Assembly (NCBI RefSeq): GCF_012910905.1
Contig: NZ_WTVN01000011.1
Location: 1 to 64,000, forward strand
Length of the DNA: 64,000 bases
Direction of reading: 5' to 3'
Source: Aromatoleum toluvorans
GTDB taxonomy: Bacteria; Pseudomonadota; Gammaproteobacteria; Burkholderiales; Rhodocyclaceae
Positions 49,367-58,012 of this stretch are shown piece after piece. Position 1 is the stretch's first letter, and each line of letters begins with the position of its first letter. A program made the translations under genes and the position numbers. A model generated the notes under the pieces. The model made no database searches. It was not told where the DNA came from and was given only the letters and a program-made list of their open reading frames with translations.

Positions 49367-52300
49367 ATGACCAATCTCAGCGAAGCCAAGAAGCTCGTCG
49401 CCTACAAGCCGCAGCACAAGGTGCGTTTCGTCACCGCGGCGGCGCTCTTCGACGGCCACGACGCCTCGATCAACATCATGCGGCGGATTCTGCAATCGAC
49501 CGGCTCCGAGGTCATCCACCTCGGCCACAACCGCTCGGTCGGCGAGATCGTCAACGCGGCGCTGCAGGAAGACGTGCAGGGCATCGCGATCACCAGCTAC
49601 CAGGGCGGCCACGTCGAGTTCTTCAAGTACATGATCGATCTCTTGAAGGCCAACGGCGGCGAGAACATCAAGGTCTTCGGCGGTGGCGGCGGCGTGATCG
49701 TGCCCTCGGAGATCAAGGAACTGCACGACTACGGCGTCACGCGCATCTACTCGCCCGAAGACGGCGCCGTGATGGGCCTGCAAGGCATGATCAACGACCT
49801 CGTCGCGAAGGCGGACCAGGATCTGACCGGCGCGGCGCCGAAGTCTGCCGACGAAGTCTTCCGCCAGCTCACCGGCAGCGACCGCAAGGCGGCGCTGCGC
49901 AACCTGTCGCGCATCATCACCGCGCTGGAGAACGGCGCCTATGGCGACGACGTCAGGAAGGCGCTGATCGAGGCCGCCGCCAAGATCAAGACCCCGACGC
50001 TGGGCATCACCGGCACCGGCGGCGCCGGCAAGAGCTCGCTCACCGACGAGCTGGTGCGCCGCTTCCGCCTCGACCAGAACGACAAGCTGCGTGTCGGCAT
50101 CGTCTCGATCGACCCGTCGAGGAAGCGCACCGGCGGCGCGCTGCTGGGCGACCGCATCCGCATGAACGCGATCGAGCACGAGAACATCTACATGCGCTCG
50201 CTGGCGACGCGCGACACCGGCTCGGAGATCTCCGCCGCGCTGCCCGAAGTCATCGCCGCCGCCAAGCTCGCCGGCTTCGACCTCATCATCGTCGAGACCT
50301 CCGGCATCGGCCAGGGCAACGCCGCGATCGTGCCTTTCGTCGACCTGTCGCTCTACGTCATGACCCCCGAATTCGGCGCCGCGAGCCAGCTCGAGAAGAT
50401 CGACATGCTCGACTTCGCCGATTTCGTCGCGATCAACAAGTTCGACCGCAAGGGCGCCGAGGACGCGCTGCGCGACGTGAGGAAGCAGTACCAGCGCAAC
50501 CGCGAACTATTCTCCACGCCGACCGACGACATGCCGGTGTTCGGCACGATGGCCGCGCGCTTCAACGACGACGGCATCACCGCGCTGTACCAGGCGATGT
50601 TCCCGCGCCTCGTCGAGAAGGGGCTGAAGGCCAAGCCGGGCGCGCTGCCCAAGGTCACGATCAAGGCGTCGTCGCGCGGCCGCGCGATCGTCCCGGCCGA
50701 GCGCGTGCGCTACCTCGCCGAGATCGCCGACACCGTGCGCGACTACCACGCGCACATCCAGCAGCAGGCCCGCGTCGCGCGCGAGCGCCAGTCGCTGAAG
50801 ATCGCCAAGGCGCTGTTCGAGCAGTGCGGCAAGGACGGCGGCGCGAAGGTGACCTTCGACGAGCTGATCGGCTGGAAGGACGGCGAGCTCACGTCCACCG
50901 CGAAGAAGCTCCTCGACATGTGGCCGAAGACCAAGGAGCTCTACGCCGCCGACGAATACGTCGTGAAGATCCGCGACAAGGAGATCCGCACCAAGCTGAC
51001 CTCCGACTCGCTGTCCGGCACCAAGATCCGCAAGGTGTCGCTGCCGAACTTCGAGGACGAGGGCGAGACGCTCAAGTTCCTGATGAAGGAAAACGTCCCC
51101 GGCTCCTTCCCCTACACCGCCGGCGTGTTCGCGTTCAAGCGCGAAGGCGAGGACCCGACGCGCATGTTCGCCGGCGAAGGCGACGCCTTCCGCACCAACC
51201 GCCGCTTCAAGCGCGTGTCCGAAGGCATGCCCGCGCACCGCCTGTCGACCGCCTTCGACTCGGTCACGCTGTACGGCTGCGACCCCGACCTCAGGCCCGA
51301 CATCTACGGCAAGATCGGCAACTCCGGCGTGTCGATCGCGACGCTCGACGACATGAAGGTGCTGTACGACGGCTTCGACCTGTGCGCGCCGACGACCTCG
51401 GTGTCGATGACGATCAACGGCCCGGCGCCCATCATCCTCGCGTGCTTCTTCAACACCGCGATGGACCAGCAGGTCGCCAAATTCCGCGCCGACAACGGCC
51501 GCGAGCCGACCGAGACCGAGTTCCAGAAAATCAAGGAATGGACGCTGTCCTCGGTGCGCGGCACGGTGCAGGCCGACATCCTCAAGGAAGACCAGGGCCA
51601 GAACACCTGCATCTTCTCGACCGAGTTCGCGCTGAAGATGATGGGCGACATCCAGGAATACTTCGTCCATCACAAGGTGCAGAACTTCTACTCGGTGTCG
51701 ATTTCCGGCTACCACATCGCCGAAGCCGGCGCGAACCCGATCTCGCAACTCGCCTTCACGCTGTCGAACGGCTTCACCTACGTCGAGTCGTATCTGGCGC
51801 GCGGCATGCACATCGACGACTTCGCGCCCAACCTGTCCTTCTTCTTCTCGAACGGCATGGACCCCGAGTACTCGGTGATCGGCCGCGTCGCGCGCCGCAT
51901 CTGGGCGGTCGCGATGAAGAACAAGTACGGCGCGAACGAGCGCAGCCAGAAGCTGAAGTACCACGTGCAGACCTCGGGCCGCTCGCTGCACGCGCAGGAG
52001 ATGGACTTCAACGACATCCGCACGACGCTGCAGGCGCTGATCGCGATCTACGACAACTGCAACTCGCTGCACACCAACGCCTACGACGAGGCGATCACGA
52101 CCCCGACGGAAGAAAGCGTGCGCCGCGCGATGGCGATCCAGCTGATCATCAACCGCGAATGGGGCCTCGCGAAGAACGAGAACCCGAACCAGGGCGCGTT
52201 CATCATCGACGAACTCACCGACCTCGTCGAGGAAGCGGTGCTGAAGGAGTTCGAGGCGATCGCCTCGCGCGGCGGCGTGCTCGGCGCGATGGAAACCGGC

Positions 52301-52654
52301 TACCAGCGCGGCAAGATCCAGGAGGAGTCGCTCTACTACGAGCACAAGAAGCACGACGGCTCCTACCCGATCATCGGCGTCAACACCTTCCTCAACCCGA
52401 AGGGCCAGGCACAGCAAGAGATCGAGCTCGCGCGTTCGACCGAGGAAGAAAAGCAGGGCCAGCTCACGCGCCTCGCCGACTTCCACGCCCGCAACAAGAA
52501 CGAAGCGCCGAAGTGGCAGGCGAAGCTGCGCCAGACCGTGATCGAGAACGGCAACGTGTTCGAGGTGCTGGTCGACGCGGTGCGCTACTGCTCGCTGGGC
52601 CAGATCACCAGCGCGCTGTACGAGGTCGGCGGGCAGTATCGGCGCAGCATGTAA
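49367..52654 (+). CDS. icmF: IcmF, fused isobutyryl-CoA mutase
   Basis: A 1095-residue fusion. Residues 1-140 form the B12-binding domain ([17 protein letters not shown]). Residues 150-400 form a MeaB-like G-protein chaperone with P-loop GTGGAGKSS (216-224). From about 450 the acyl-CoA mutase domain follows. It interconverts isobutyryl-CoA and n-butyryl-CoA with adenosylcobalamin. Length and order match known IcmF. AGAGGGAAG precedes the ATG; an upstream ATG at 49325 is in frame but less likely. A strong terminator follows. An AraC regulator lies divergent. Confidence 0.95.
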   Translation: MTNLSEAKKLVAYKPQHKVRFVTAAALFDGHDASINIMRRILQSTGSEVIHLGHNRSVGEIVNAALQEDVQGIAITSYQGGHVEFFKYMIDLLKANGGENIKVFGGGGGVIVPSEIKELHDYGVTRIYSPEDGAVMGLQGMINDLVAKADQDLTGAAPKSADEVFRQLTGSDRKAALRNLSRIITALENGAYGDDVRKALIEAAAKIKTPTLGITGTGGAGKSSLTDELVRRFRLDQNDKLRVGIVSIDPSRKRTGGALLGDRIRMNAIEHENIYMRSLATRDTGSEISAALPEVIAAAKLAGFDLIIVETSGIGQGNAAIVPFVDLSLYVMTPEFGAASQLEKIDMLDFADFVAINKFDRKGAEDALRDVRKQYQRNRELFSTPTDDMPVFGTMAARFNDDGITALYQAMFPRLVEKGLKAKPGALPKVTIKASSRGRAIVPAERVRYLAEIADTVRDYHAHIQQQARVARERQSLKIAKALFEQCGKDGGAKVTFDELIGWKDGELTSTAKKLLDMWPKTKELYAADEYVVKIRDKEIRTKLTSDSLSGTKIRKVSLPNFEDEGETLKFLMKENVPGSFPYTAGVFAFKREGEDPTRMFAGEGDAFRTNRRFKRVSEGMPAHRLSTAFDSVTLYGCDPDLRPDIYGKIGNSGVSIATLDDMKVLYDGFDLCAPTTSVSMTINGPAPIILACFFNTAMDQQVAKFRADNGREPTETEFQKIKEWTLSSVRGTVQADILKEDQGQNTCIFSTEFALKMMGDIQEYFVHHKVQNFYSVSISGYHIAEAGANPISQLAFTLSNGFTYVESYLARGMHIDDFAPNLSFFFSNGMDPEYSVIGRVARRIWAVAMKNKYGANERSQKLKYHVQTSGRSLHAQEMDFNDIRTTLQALIAIYDNCNSLHTNAYDEAITTPTEESVRRAMAIQLIINREWGLAKNENPNQGAFIIDELTDLVEEAVLKEFEAIASRGGVLGAMETGYQRGKIQEESLYYEHKKHDGSYPIIGVNTFLNPKGQAQQEIELARSTEEEKQGQLTRLADFHARNKNEAPKWQAKLRQTVIENGNVFEVLVDAVRYCSLGQITSALYEVGGQYRRSM

Positions 52655-52655
52655 G
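52620..52655 (+). repeat. 36-bp direct repeat, copy 1 (end of icmF)
   Basis: The last 35 bases of icmF plus one G, starting ACGAGGTCGGCGGGCAGTAT and ending ATGTAAG, recur without mismatch at 53451-53486. Copy 1 carries the icmF stop codon. The two copies are 795 bp apart and flank the two-gene antitoxin-toxin module exactly, as an attachment-site duplication would. Confidence 0.9.
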
Positions 52656-52676
52656 CGGACCAGCGCACGGCATCAC

Positions 52677-52704
52677 GGAAACGGCGCCTGCGGGCGCCGT
52701 TTCC
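52677..52704 (+). terminator. Terminator hairpin of icmF
   Basis: GGAAACGGCGCC, loop TGCG, then GGCGCCGTTTCC: a perfect 12-bp stem with a four-base loop, followed by TTATCC. It starts 22 bp after the icmF stop. A weak T-tract (TTTCCTTA) is built into the stem end. The loop resembles, but is not the same as, that of the second terminator at 53512. Confidence 0.75.
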
Positions 52705-52773
52705 TTATCCGCTTGCGAGTGCGCGTCGCGCGTGACTACACTGAACGCAAACTGCGAAATTGCGGGAGTCTTC

Positions 52774-52998
52774 ATGGGACACATCGAACTGATCCACAAG
52801 ATCGAATCGCTACCGGTCGCGCAGCGGGCTGCGGTGGTGCAACTCGTCGATGCCCTGCTTGCGGAGGCACACCATGGTGCCAACCAGCTCGACGCCGCGA
52901 TCGCCGCGGCGCGCGGGTCCTTGCCGAAAAGGATGAGTGTCGAGGAGATCGATGCGGCAGTGGCTGCGATGCGAGCAGAGTGGGACGAGCGGCACTGA
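52774..52998 (+). CDS. Predicted antitoxin of a VapBC-type module
   Basis: A 74-residue acidic, mainly helical protein starting MGHIELIHKIESLPVAQRAA and ending VAAMRAEWDERH. No DNA-binding motif is certain; the small size, the place directly before a PIN-domain gene and the one-base overlap of stop and start (TGATG) mark it as the antitoxin. A GGGAG site precedes the ATG. The protein type (an addiction-module-like helical domain with a Glu/Asp-rich C-terminus that wraps the toxin) is inferred. Confidence 0.75.
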   Translation: MGHIELIHKIESLPVAQRAAVVQLVDALLAEAHHGANQLDAAIAAARGSLPKRMSVEEIDAAVAAMRAEWDERH

Positions 52999-53381
52999 TG
53001 TCGTGCGTCGTCGATACGAATGTCCTGATCTATTTTCTCGGCGCGACCGCCGATGTGGAGGTTCTCGACCGAATCGAGCATGCCTTGAGGGATCAGGCAC
53101 GCGTGTCGGTCATTACCCGGATGGAAATCCTGGGGTGGCGGGGCCATACCGACGAAAGCCGTGCCAGCGCGCGCTTTCTCCTCGATCAGCTCGGCGAGGT
53201 CGCCCTGACCTCGGCTGTGGTCGAACGCGTGATCGAAATGCGTTCGGCGATGGCGATCAAGCTGCCCGACGCAATCATTGCTGCGAGCGCATTGATTGAA
53301 GGTCTGCCGTTGATGACCCACAACGCCCGGGACTTCAAGCGCATTCCAGGTCTGGAGTTGATCGATCCGCTTGTCGGGTGA
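52998..53381 (+). CDS. PIN-domain ribonuclease toxin, VapC type
   Basis: A 127-residue PIN domain with the acidic residues of the active site: CVVDTNVLIYFL (Asp6), RMEILGW (Glu near 41), and KLPDAIIAASALIEG (Asp near 92) plus THNARDFKRI. The catalytic set is complete, so it is likely an active VapC-like RNase. Translationally coupled with the preceding antitoxin. The two-gene module is only 608 bp long and is flanked by the 36-bp repeats. Confidence 0.9.
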   Translation: MSCVVDTNVLIYFLGATADVEVLDRIEHALRDQARVSVITRMEILGWRGHTDESRASARFLLDQLGEVALTSAVVERVIEMRSAMAIKLPDAIIAASALIEGLPLMTHNARDFKRIPGLELIDPLVG

Positions 53382-53413
53382 TGTGGCGGCCGTCCGGGCG
53401 AACGGAAGGCTGT

Positions 53414-53485
53414 CGCTAGTGCTCGCTCGGGCAGATTACCGGCGCGCCGGACGAGGTCGGCGGGCAGTATCGGCGCAGCATGTAA
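53414..53485 (+). pseudogene. Duplicated, decayed 3' end of icmF
   Basis: Read in the icmF frame these 72 bases give R[29 protein letters not shown], compared with [23 protein letters not shown] at the real end. The first 37 bases carry several substitutions, including one that makes a stop (TAG for TAC), while the last 35 are identical to icmF. It is a remnant of a former icmF end, displaced by the 795-bp insertion that brought the vapBC-type module and a substitute 3' end. The 311-bp gap 53382-53692 otherwise holds the second terminator and the gdhA leader. Confidence 0.8.
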
Positions 53486-53486
53486 G
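53451..53486 (+). repeat. 36-bp direct repeat, copy 2 (distal to vapC)
   Basis: Exact copy of 52620-52655. It lies 69 bp after the toxin gene, inside the decayed icmF end. Its downstream neighbour is a terminator hairpin at 53512-53535 that probably served icmF before the insertion. No integrase gene is present between the copies. Confidence 0.9.
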
Positions 53487-53511
53487 TGGTTTTCGTTCGC
53501 AAATCGATCGA

Positions 53512-53535
53512 AAAACGGCGCTTCGGCGCCGTTTT
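53512..53535 (+). terminator. Terminator hairpin, probably the ancestral icmF terminator
   Basis: AAAACGGCGC, loop TTCG, then GCGCCGTTTT followed by CTTTG: a perfect 10-bp stem with a stable UUCG tetraloop and a U-rich end. It lies 26 bp downstream of the decayed icmF end, the same arrangement as the hairpin after the real icmF. It also ends transcription of the toxin gene. Confidence 0.82.
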
Positions 53536-53692
53536 CTTTGCCTGTTACACCTCTCGGGGGTGGATATATGCACCAGAACGGGGCAAACGTTAAGAAAGTT
53601 TAAGAAAATCGTTGATTGAATGCCTGAAATTGGTGCATAAAGGCGGGCGAATCATTACCGGCGTATTTCGCCGCACCATTTTGGGGAATTTG

Positions 53693-55036
53693 ATGAAATA
53701 CCAGTCGCTCGAGAATTTTCTGGAACACGTCGCGGCGCGCAACCCGGGGCAGCCCGAATTCCTGCAGGCCGTCACCGAGGTGATCGAAAGCCTGTGGCCC
53801 TACATCGCGAGCCACCCGAAGTATGCCGAGCAGGGCCTGCTCGACCGTCTCGTCGAGCCCGAGCGCGTGATCATGTTCCGCGTCTCCTGGGTCGATGACC
53901 ACGGCGACGTGCAGGTCAACCGCGGCTACCGCATCCAGCACAGCTCGGCGATCGGCCCCTACAAGGGCGGCATCCGCTTCCACCCGTCGGTGAACCTCTC
54001 GATCCTCAAGTTCCTCGCCTTCGAGCAGACCTTCAAGAACGCGCTCACCACGCTGCCGATGGGCGGCGGCAAGGGCGGCTCCGACTTCGATCCGAAGGGC
54101 AAGAGCCCGGCCGAAGTCATGCGCTTCTGTCAGGCCTTCGTGAGCGAACTGTTCCGCCACGTCGGCTCCGATACCGACGTCCCCGCGGGTGACATCGGCG
54201 TGGGCGGCCGTGAGGTCGGCTTCATGGCCGGCATGATGAAGAAGCTGTCGAACCGCGCCGACTGCGTGTTCACCGGCAAGGGACTCGCCTTCGGCGGTTC
54301 GCTGATCCGCCCCGAGGCGACCGGCTACGGCACCGTGTATTTCGCCGAAGAGATGCTCAAGCAGAAGGGCCTGTCCTTCGACGGCCTGCGCGTGAGCGTG
54401 TCCGGCTCGGGCAACGTCGCGCAGTACGCGGTCGAGAAGGCGATGGCGCTGGGCGCGAAGGTCGTCACGGTGTCCGATTCGAGCGGCACGGTCGTCGATG
54501 AGGACGGCTTCACGACCGAGAAGCTCGCCGAGCTGATGGAAGTGAAGAACCACCTCTACGGCCGCGTCAGCGACTACGCGCAGCGCGTGAAGGCGAACTT
54601 CCACGCGGGCGTGTCGCCGTGGCACGTGCCGGTCGATGTCGCGCTGCCCTGCGCGACGCAGAACGAGCTCGACGGCGAGGATGCGCGCGCGCTGGTCAAG
54701 AGCGGCGTCAAGTGCGTCGCCGAAGGCGCCAACATGCCCTCGACCGCCGATGCGGTGCGCGTGTTCGAGCAGGCGGGCGTGCTGTATGCGCCGGGCAAGG
54801 CCAGCAACGCCGGCGGCGTCGCGACCTCGGGCCTCGAGATGAGCCAGAACGCGATGCGCCTGTCGTGGCCGCGCGAGGAGGTCGATTCGCGCCTGTTCTG
54901 CATCATGCAGAGCATCCATGAAGCCTGCGTGCAGCACGGCCGCCGCCCGGACGGCACGATCAGCTACGTGGATGGCGCGAACGTCGCCGGCTTCGTGAAG
55001 GTGGCCGACGCGATGCTGGCGCAGGGCGTGATCTGA
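53693..55036 (+). CDS. gdhA: NADP-type glutamate dehydrogenase
   Basis: A 447-residue GdhA. It has the GGIRFHPSVNLSILKFLAFE glutamate-binding block, the catalytic Lys region PMGGGKGGSDFDPKGK, and the Rossmann motif SGSGNVAQYA in the middle. The hexameric enzyme makes glutamate from 2-oxoglutarate and ammonia, so it would take up ammonium released by nitrogenase at high ammonium. The ATG at 53693 (GGGGAATTTG upstream) fits the family start better than the one at 53612. A GC-rich inverted repeat at 55047-55070 may be its terminator. Confidence 0.96.
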   Translation: MKYQSLENFLEHVAARNPGQPEFLQAVTEVIESLWPYIASHPKYAEQGLLDRLVEPERVIMFRVSWVDDHGDVQVNRGYRIQHSSAIGPYKGGIRFHPSVNLSILKFLAFEQTFKNALTTLPMGGGKGGSDFDPKGKSPAEVMRFCQAFVSELFRHVGSDTDVPAGDIGVGGREVGFMAGMMKKLSNRADCVFTGKGLAFGGSLIRPEATGYGTVYFAEEMLKQKGLSFDGLRVSVSGSGNVAQYAVEKAMALGAKVVTVSDSSGTVVDEDGFTTEKLAELMEVKNHLYGRVSDYAQRVKANFHAGVSPWHVPVDVALPCATQNELDGEDARALVKSGVKCVAEGANMPSTADAVRVFEQAGVLYAPGKASNAGGVATSGLEMSQNAMRLSWPREEVDSRLFCIMQSIHEACVQHGRRPDGTISYVDGANVAGFVKVADAMLAQGVI

Positions 55037-55085
55037 CGCACCTGCCGGGCCGGGGACGATCGCGCCCCGGTCCGGAGCACGCGGT

Positions 55086-56975
55086 TCAGTGCAGGACGCC
55101 GGCGCTGGCGCCGTCCGGCGCCGGATGGCTCCACGGCGATTGCGCTTCCCATTCGTCGAACTGCGCCGTGGGAATCGGACGGCCGACGAAGTGCCCCTGC
55201 GCGGTGTCGCAGCCGAGCTCCTGCAGGTGATCCCACAGCGCCTCGCTCTCCACACCTTCGGCGACCACGCCCAGCCCCAGGTTGTGCCCCAGCTCGACGG
55301 TCGAATGCACGATGACCTCCGAGCCGGCATTCGTCAGCATGCTCGTGACGAAGGAATGGTCGATCTTCAGTGAATCGACCGGCAGCTTCTGCAGGTAGCT
55401 CAGGCTGGAGTAACCGATGCCGAAGTCGTCGATGTAGAGCTCGACGCCAAGATCCTTGAGGTGGCCGAGCGTCTCCAGCGCGCCGGCCGGATCCTCCATC
55501 AACGCGCTCTCCGTGAGCTCGAACTGCATCAGCTCGGGCGGCAGCGCCCAGGTCGCGAACAGCCCGCTGATGCGGTCGATCAGGCGCGGGTCGCGCAGAT
55601 CCTGTGCCGACAGGTTCACCGACAGCGGCCGTCGGATGCCGCGCTCGAGCCATGCGTAGGACTGGCGGAAAGCGGCCTCCAGCACCCAGCGCGTGAGCGG
55701 CATGATCAGGCCCGCCCGCTCGGCGAGCGCGATGAAGTCGCCCGTCGCGATCATGCCGTGCTGCGGATGCTGCCAGCGCACCAGCGCCTCGGCGCCGCAG
55801 ATCTCGCCGCTGCGGATCGCCACCTTGGGCTGGCAGTACAGCAGCAGCTCGTTCTGGTCGATCGCGCTGCGCAGCTCGCTCATCAGCGCCAGCCGCTGGG
55901 TGCTCTCGCGGTCCTCGGTGCCCTTGTACAGCGTGTATTTGCACGCCGTCCTGCGCGCCTGCACGGCAGCGATCTTGGCGCGCCGCAGCAGGGTTTCCGG
56001 CGTATTGCCGTGGCCCGGAAACAGCGAGATGCCGATATACGCATGCGGGTCCATCGCCAGGCCGGCGAAGCTCACCGGATCGCACACGTCGCGCATCGCA
56101 TGGTGCGCGACGCGTGACGCCGCTTCGGCGCTCGCGTGCGGCATGATGATCGCGAATTCGTCCTCGCCGACGCGCGCGACCGACTTGTTCGGGCCGGCGA
56201 TGTGCAGCAGGCGTTTGCCCATCTCCACGATCAGGTGGTCACCCTCCAGGTAGCCGAGCGTGTCGCTGATCTCCTGGAAGCGCCCCACCTTCATCAGCAG
56301 CACCGCCATGGACTGGTTTTCCTTCTGCGCCTGGGCGATCTCCGCGGCGAGCCGCGCGTTCAGGGAGCTGCGGTTGGGCAGGTCGGTCAGGGCGTCGAAA
56401 TAGGCCATGTGGCGGATCGTCTCCTCCGCCTCGCGATGCCGTTCGCGCATGCGCAGCGTGGCGATGCCGAAGGCGAGGTCATCGGCCATTTCGGCCAGCA
56501 GATTGCGTTCGCATTCGTCGAATGCGTCCGGTTCGGCGGCGAAGATCGTCAGGTTGCCGATCGCCTCGCGCTCGATGATCAGGGGGAAGGCCGCGATCGA
56601 TGCGTAGCCGCGCCGGAGCGTCTCGGCGAGCGGAATCGGGAGCTGGGTGCCGGCGAGTTTGGTCGTGTCCTGGACGACGGCGGGCTTGCCGCTGCGGATC
56701 GCCTGCGCCGTGGGGCCGCGCGACTCCTCCGATTCCCCCTCCGCCCAGGTGAAGCGGCCGAGCTCGAGGAAGCCCTCGTCGAACCCGAGGTGGGCCATCG
56801 GACGGATGGTCCGTGCCTCGTCGTGCTGGGCGTAGCCCACCCATGCCATGCGGTAACCGCCGAGCTCGACGATGACCCGGCACATCTCCTGCAGCAGCGT
56901 CTGTTCGTCCTGTGCCCGCAGCAGCGTGCGGTTGCCTGCGCTCAGGGTGCGCAGGGCGCGTTCGGCATAGCTCAT
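55086..56975 (-). CDS. GAF-GGDEF(degenerate)-EAL protein
   Basis: A 629-residue protein: GAF domain (about 20-175), GGDEF domain with the active-site loop VGEDEFAI, which has Glu in place of the second Gly, and an EAL domain with GAEALVRW, the loop-6 region DDFGIGYSSL and the TES motif ELTESALME. The degenerate GGDEF loop makes cyclic-di-GMP synthesis doubtful, whereas the EAL metal site looks complete, so it is probably a phosphodiesterase. It sits divergent from nothing close; 141 bp separate it from the DedA gene. Confidence 0.9.
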   Translation of the reverse strand: MSYAERALRTLSAGNRTLLRAQDEQTLLQEMCRVIVELGGYRMAWVGYAQHDEARTIRPMAHLGFDEGFLELGRFTWAEGESEESRGPTAQAIRSGKPAVVQDTTKLAGTQLPIPLAETLRRGYASIAAFPLIIEREAIGNLTIFAAEPDAFDECERNLLAEMADDLAFGIATLRMRERHREAEETIRHMAYFDALTDLPNRSSLNARLAAEIAQAQKENQSMAVLLMKVGRFQEISDTLGYLEGDHLIVEMGKRLLHIAGPNKSVARVGEDEFAIIMPHASAEAASRVAHHAMRDVCDPVSFAGLAMDPHAYIGISLFPGHGNTPETLLRRAKIAAVQARRTACKYTLYKGTEDRESTQRLALMSELRSAIDQNELLLYCQPKVAIRSGEICGAEALVRWQHPQHGMIATGDFIALAERAGLIMPLTRWVLEAAFRQSYAWLERGIRRPLSVNLSAQDLRDPRLIDRISGLFATWALPPELMQFELTESALMEDPAGALETLGHLKDLGVELYIDDFGIGYSSLSYLQKLPVDSLKIDHSFVTSMLTNAGSEVIVHSTVELGHNLGLGVVAEGVESEALWDHLQELGCDTAQGHFVGRPIPTAQFDEWEAQSPWSHPAPDGASAGVLH

Positions 56976-57116
56976 GCCGGTCTCCTCGGCGTTCTATTCC
57001 CCGACGGGTGCCGCCGGGTCTTGTGCTGGCCGTGCCGGAGCGCGTTTTGCGTCATCGGCATTTTCATCCTAGTGCCCATGACGGGGCGGCGCAACTTTGC
57101 GCCGCCGCTGCTGCGA

Positions 57117-57758
57117 TCAGGATGCGGTCGAACGCGCCTTCAGTGCGCCGATCACGACCGGCAGCAGCGACAGCACGATGATGCCGACGATGACCAGCGT
57201 GAGGTTCTGCTTGATCCACGGCATGTTGCCGAACCAGTAGCCGGCGAGCGTCAGCGACACGACCCAGGCCACCGCGCCGACGACGTTGAAGAGCGTGAAG
57301 CGCGCGTAGCTCATGCTGCCGATGCCGGCGACAAAGGGCGCGAAGGTGCGGAACAGCGGCAGGAAGCGCGAGATCACCAGCGTCTTGCCGCCGTGCTTCT
57401 CGTAGAAGAGGTGCGTCTTCATCAGCGCCGCCTTGTTGAACAGGCGCGAGTTCTCCCAGTGGAAGACCCTGGGCCCGAAATAGCGGCCGATCGAGTAATT
57501 GACCGTGTTGCCGATCACCGCCGCCGCCGTCAGCGTGAGGATCAGCAGCGAGATGTCCATGTTGCCCAGCGCCGCCAGCGCGCCGGCGATGAAGAGGAGC
57601 GAGTCGCCCGGCAGGAAGGGCGTCACGACGAACCCGGTCTCGCTGAAGATCACCGCGAACAGGATCGCGTAGATCCAGATGCCGTAGGCGGCGACAAGCG
57701 CCTCGAGGTGCTTGTCGAGGTGCAGGACGATGTCGAGCAGCGGGGCGAGAAATTCCAT
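57117..57758 (-). CDS. DedA-family membrane protein
   Basis: A 213-residue membrane protein with the DedA pattern: ETGFVVTPFLPGDSLLFIAG (E and D important in flux), then YFGPRVFHWENSRLFNK, and the RFLPLFRTFAPFVAG motif. DedA proteins are likely undecaprenyl-phosphate or phospholipid flippases. About five TM helices are visible. The ATG at 57758 (MEFLAPLL) is chosen over an upstream one at 57836 that would lie in a non-hydrophobic stretch. A gap of 254 bp separates it from the divergent kinase gene at 58013. Confidence 0.93.
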   Translation of the reverse strand: MEFLAPLLDIVLHLDKHLEALVAAYGIWIYAILFAVIFSETGFVVTPFLPGDSLLFIAGALAALGNMDISLLILTLTAAAVIGNTVNYSIGRYFGPRVFHWENSRLFNKAALMKTHLFYEKHGGKTLVISRFLPLFRTFAPFVAGIGSMSYARFTLFNVVGAVAWVVSLTLAGYWFGNMPWIKQNLTLVIVGIIVLSLLPVVIGALKARSTAS

Positions 57759-58012
57759 GGGCGGATGCAGGGACGGGAAAGTCTGCGATTCTACCCGAGG
57801 CCTGCGCCGCTGCCCGGACTGCAAGGGCAACTGCATGCACCGATAGCGTAACCGTGCGTTTCGGCAGCCGATTGTTGCAGGAAACGATACGATGAAATGA
57901 TGCGTTCAAACTTGCCCCCCACGGCCGGGCCTTCTATATTGCGCGGCGCAATGGCCTACCCTGATCAATCGCGTCCGACGGGCCGCGCCGACTTTCTCGC
58001 GGGAATCGCCGA

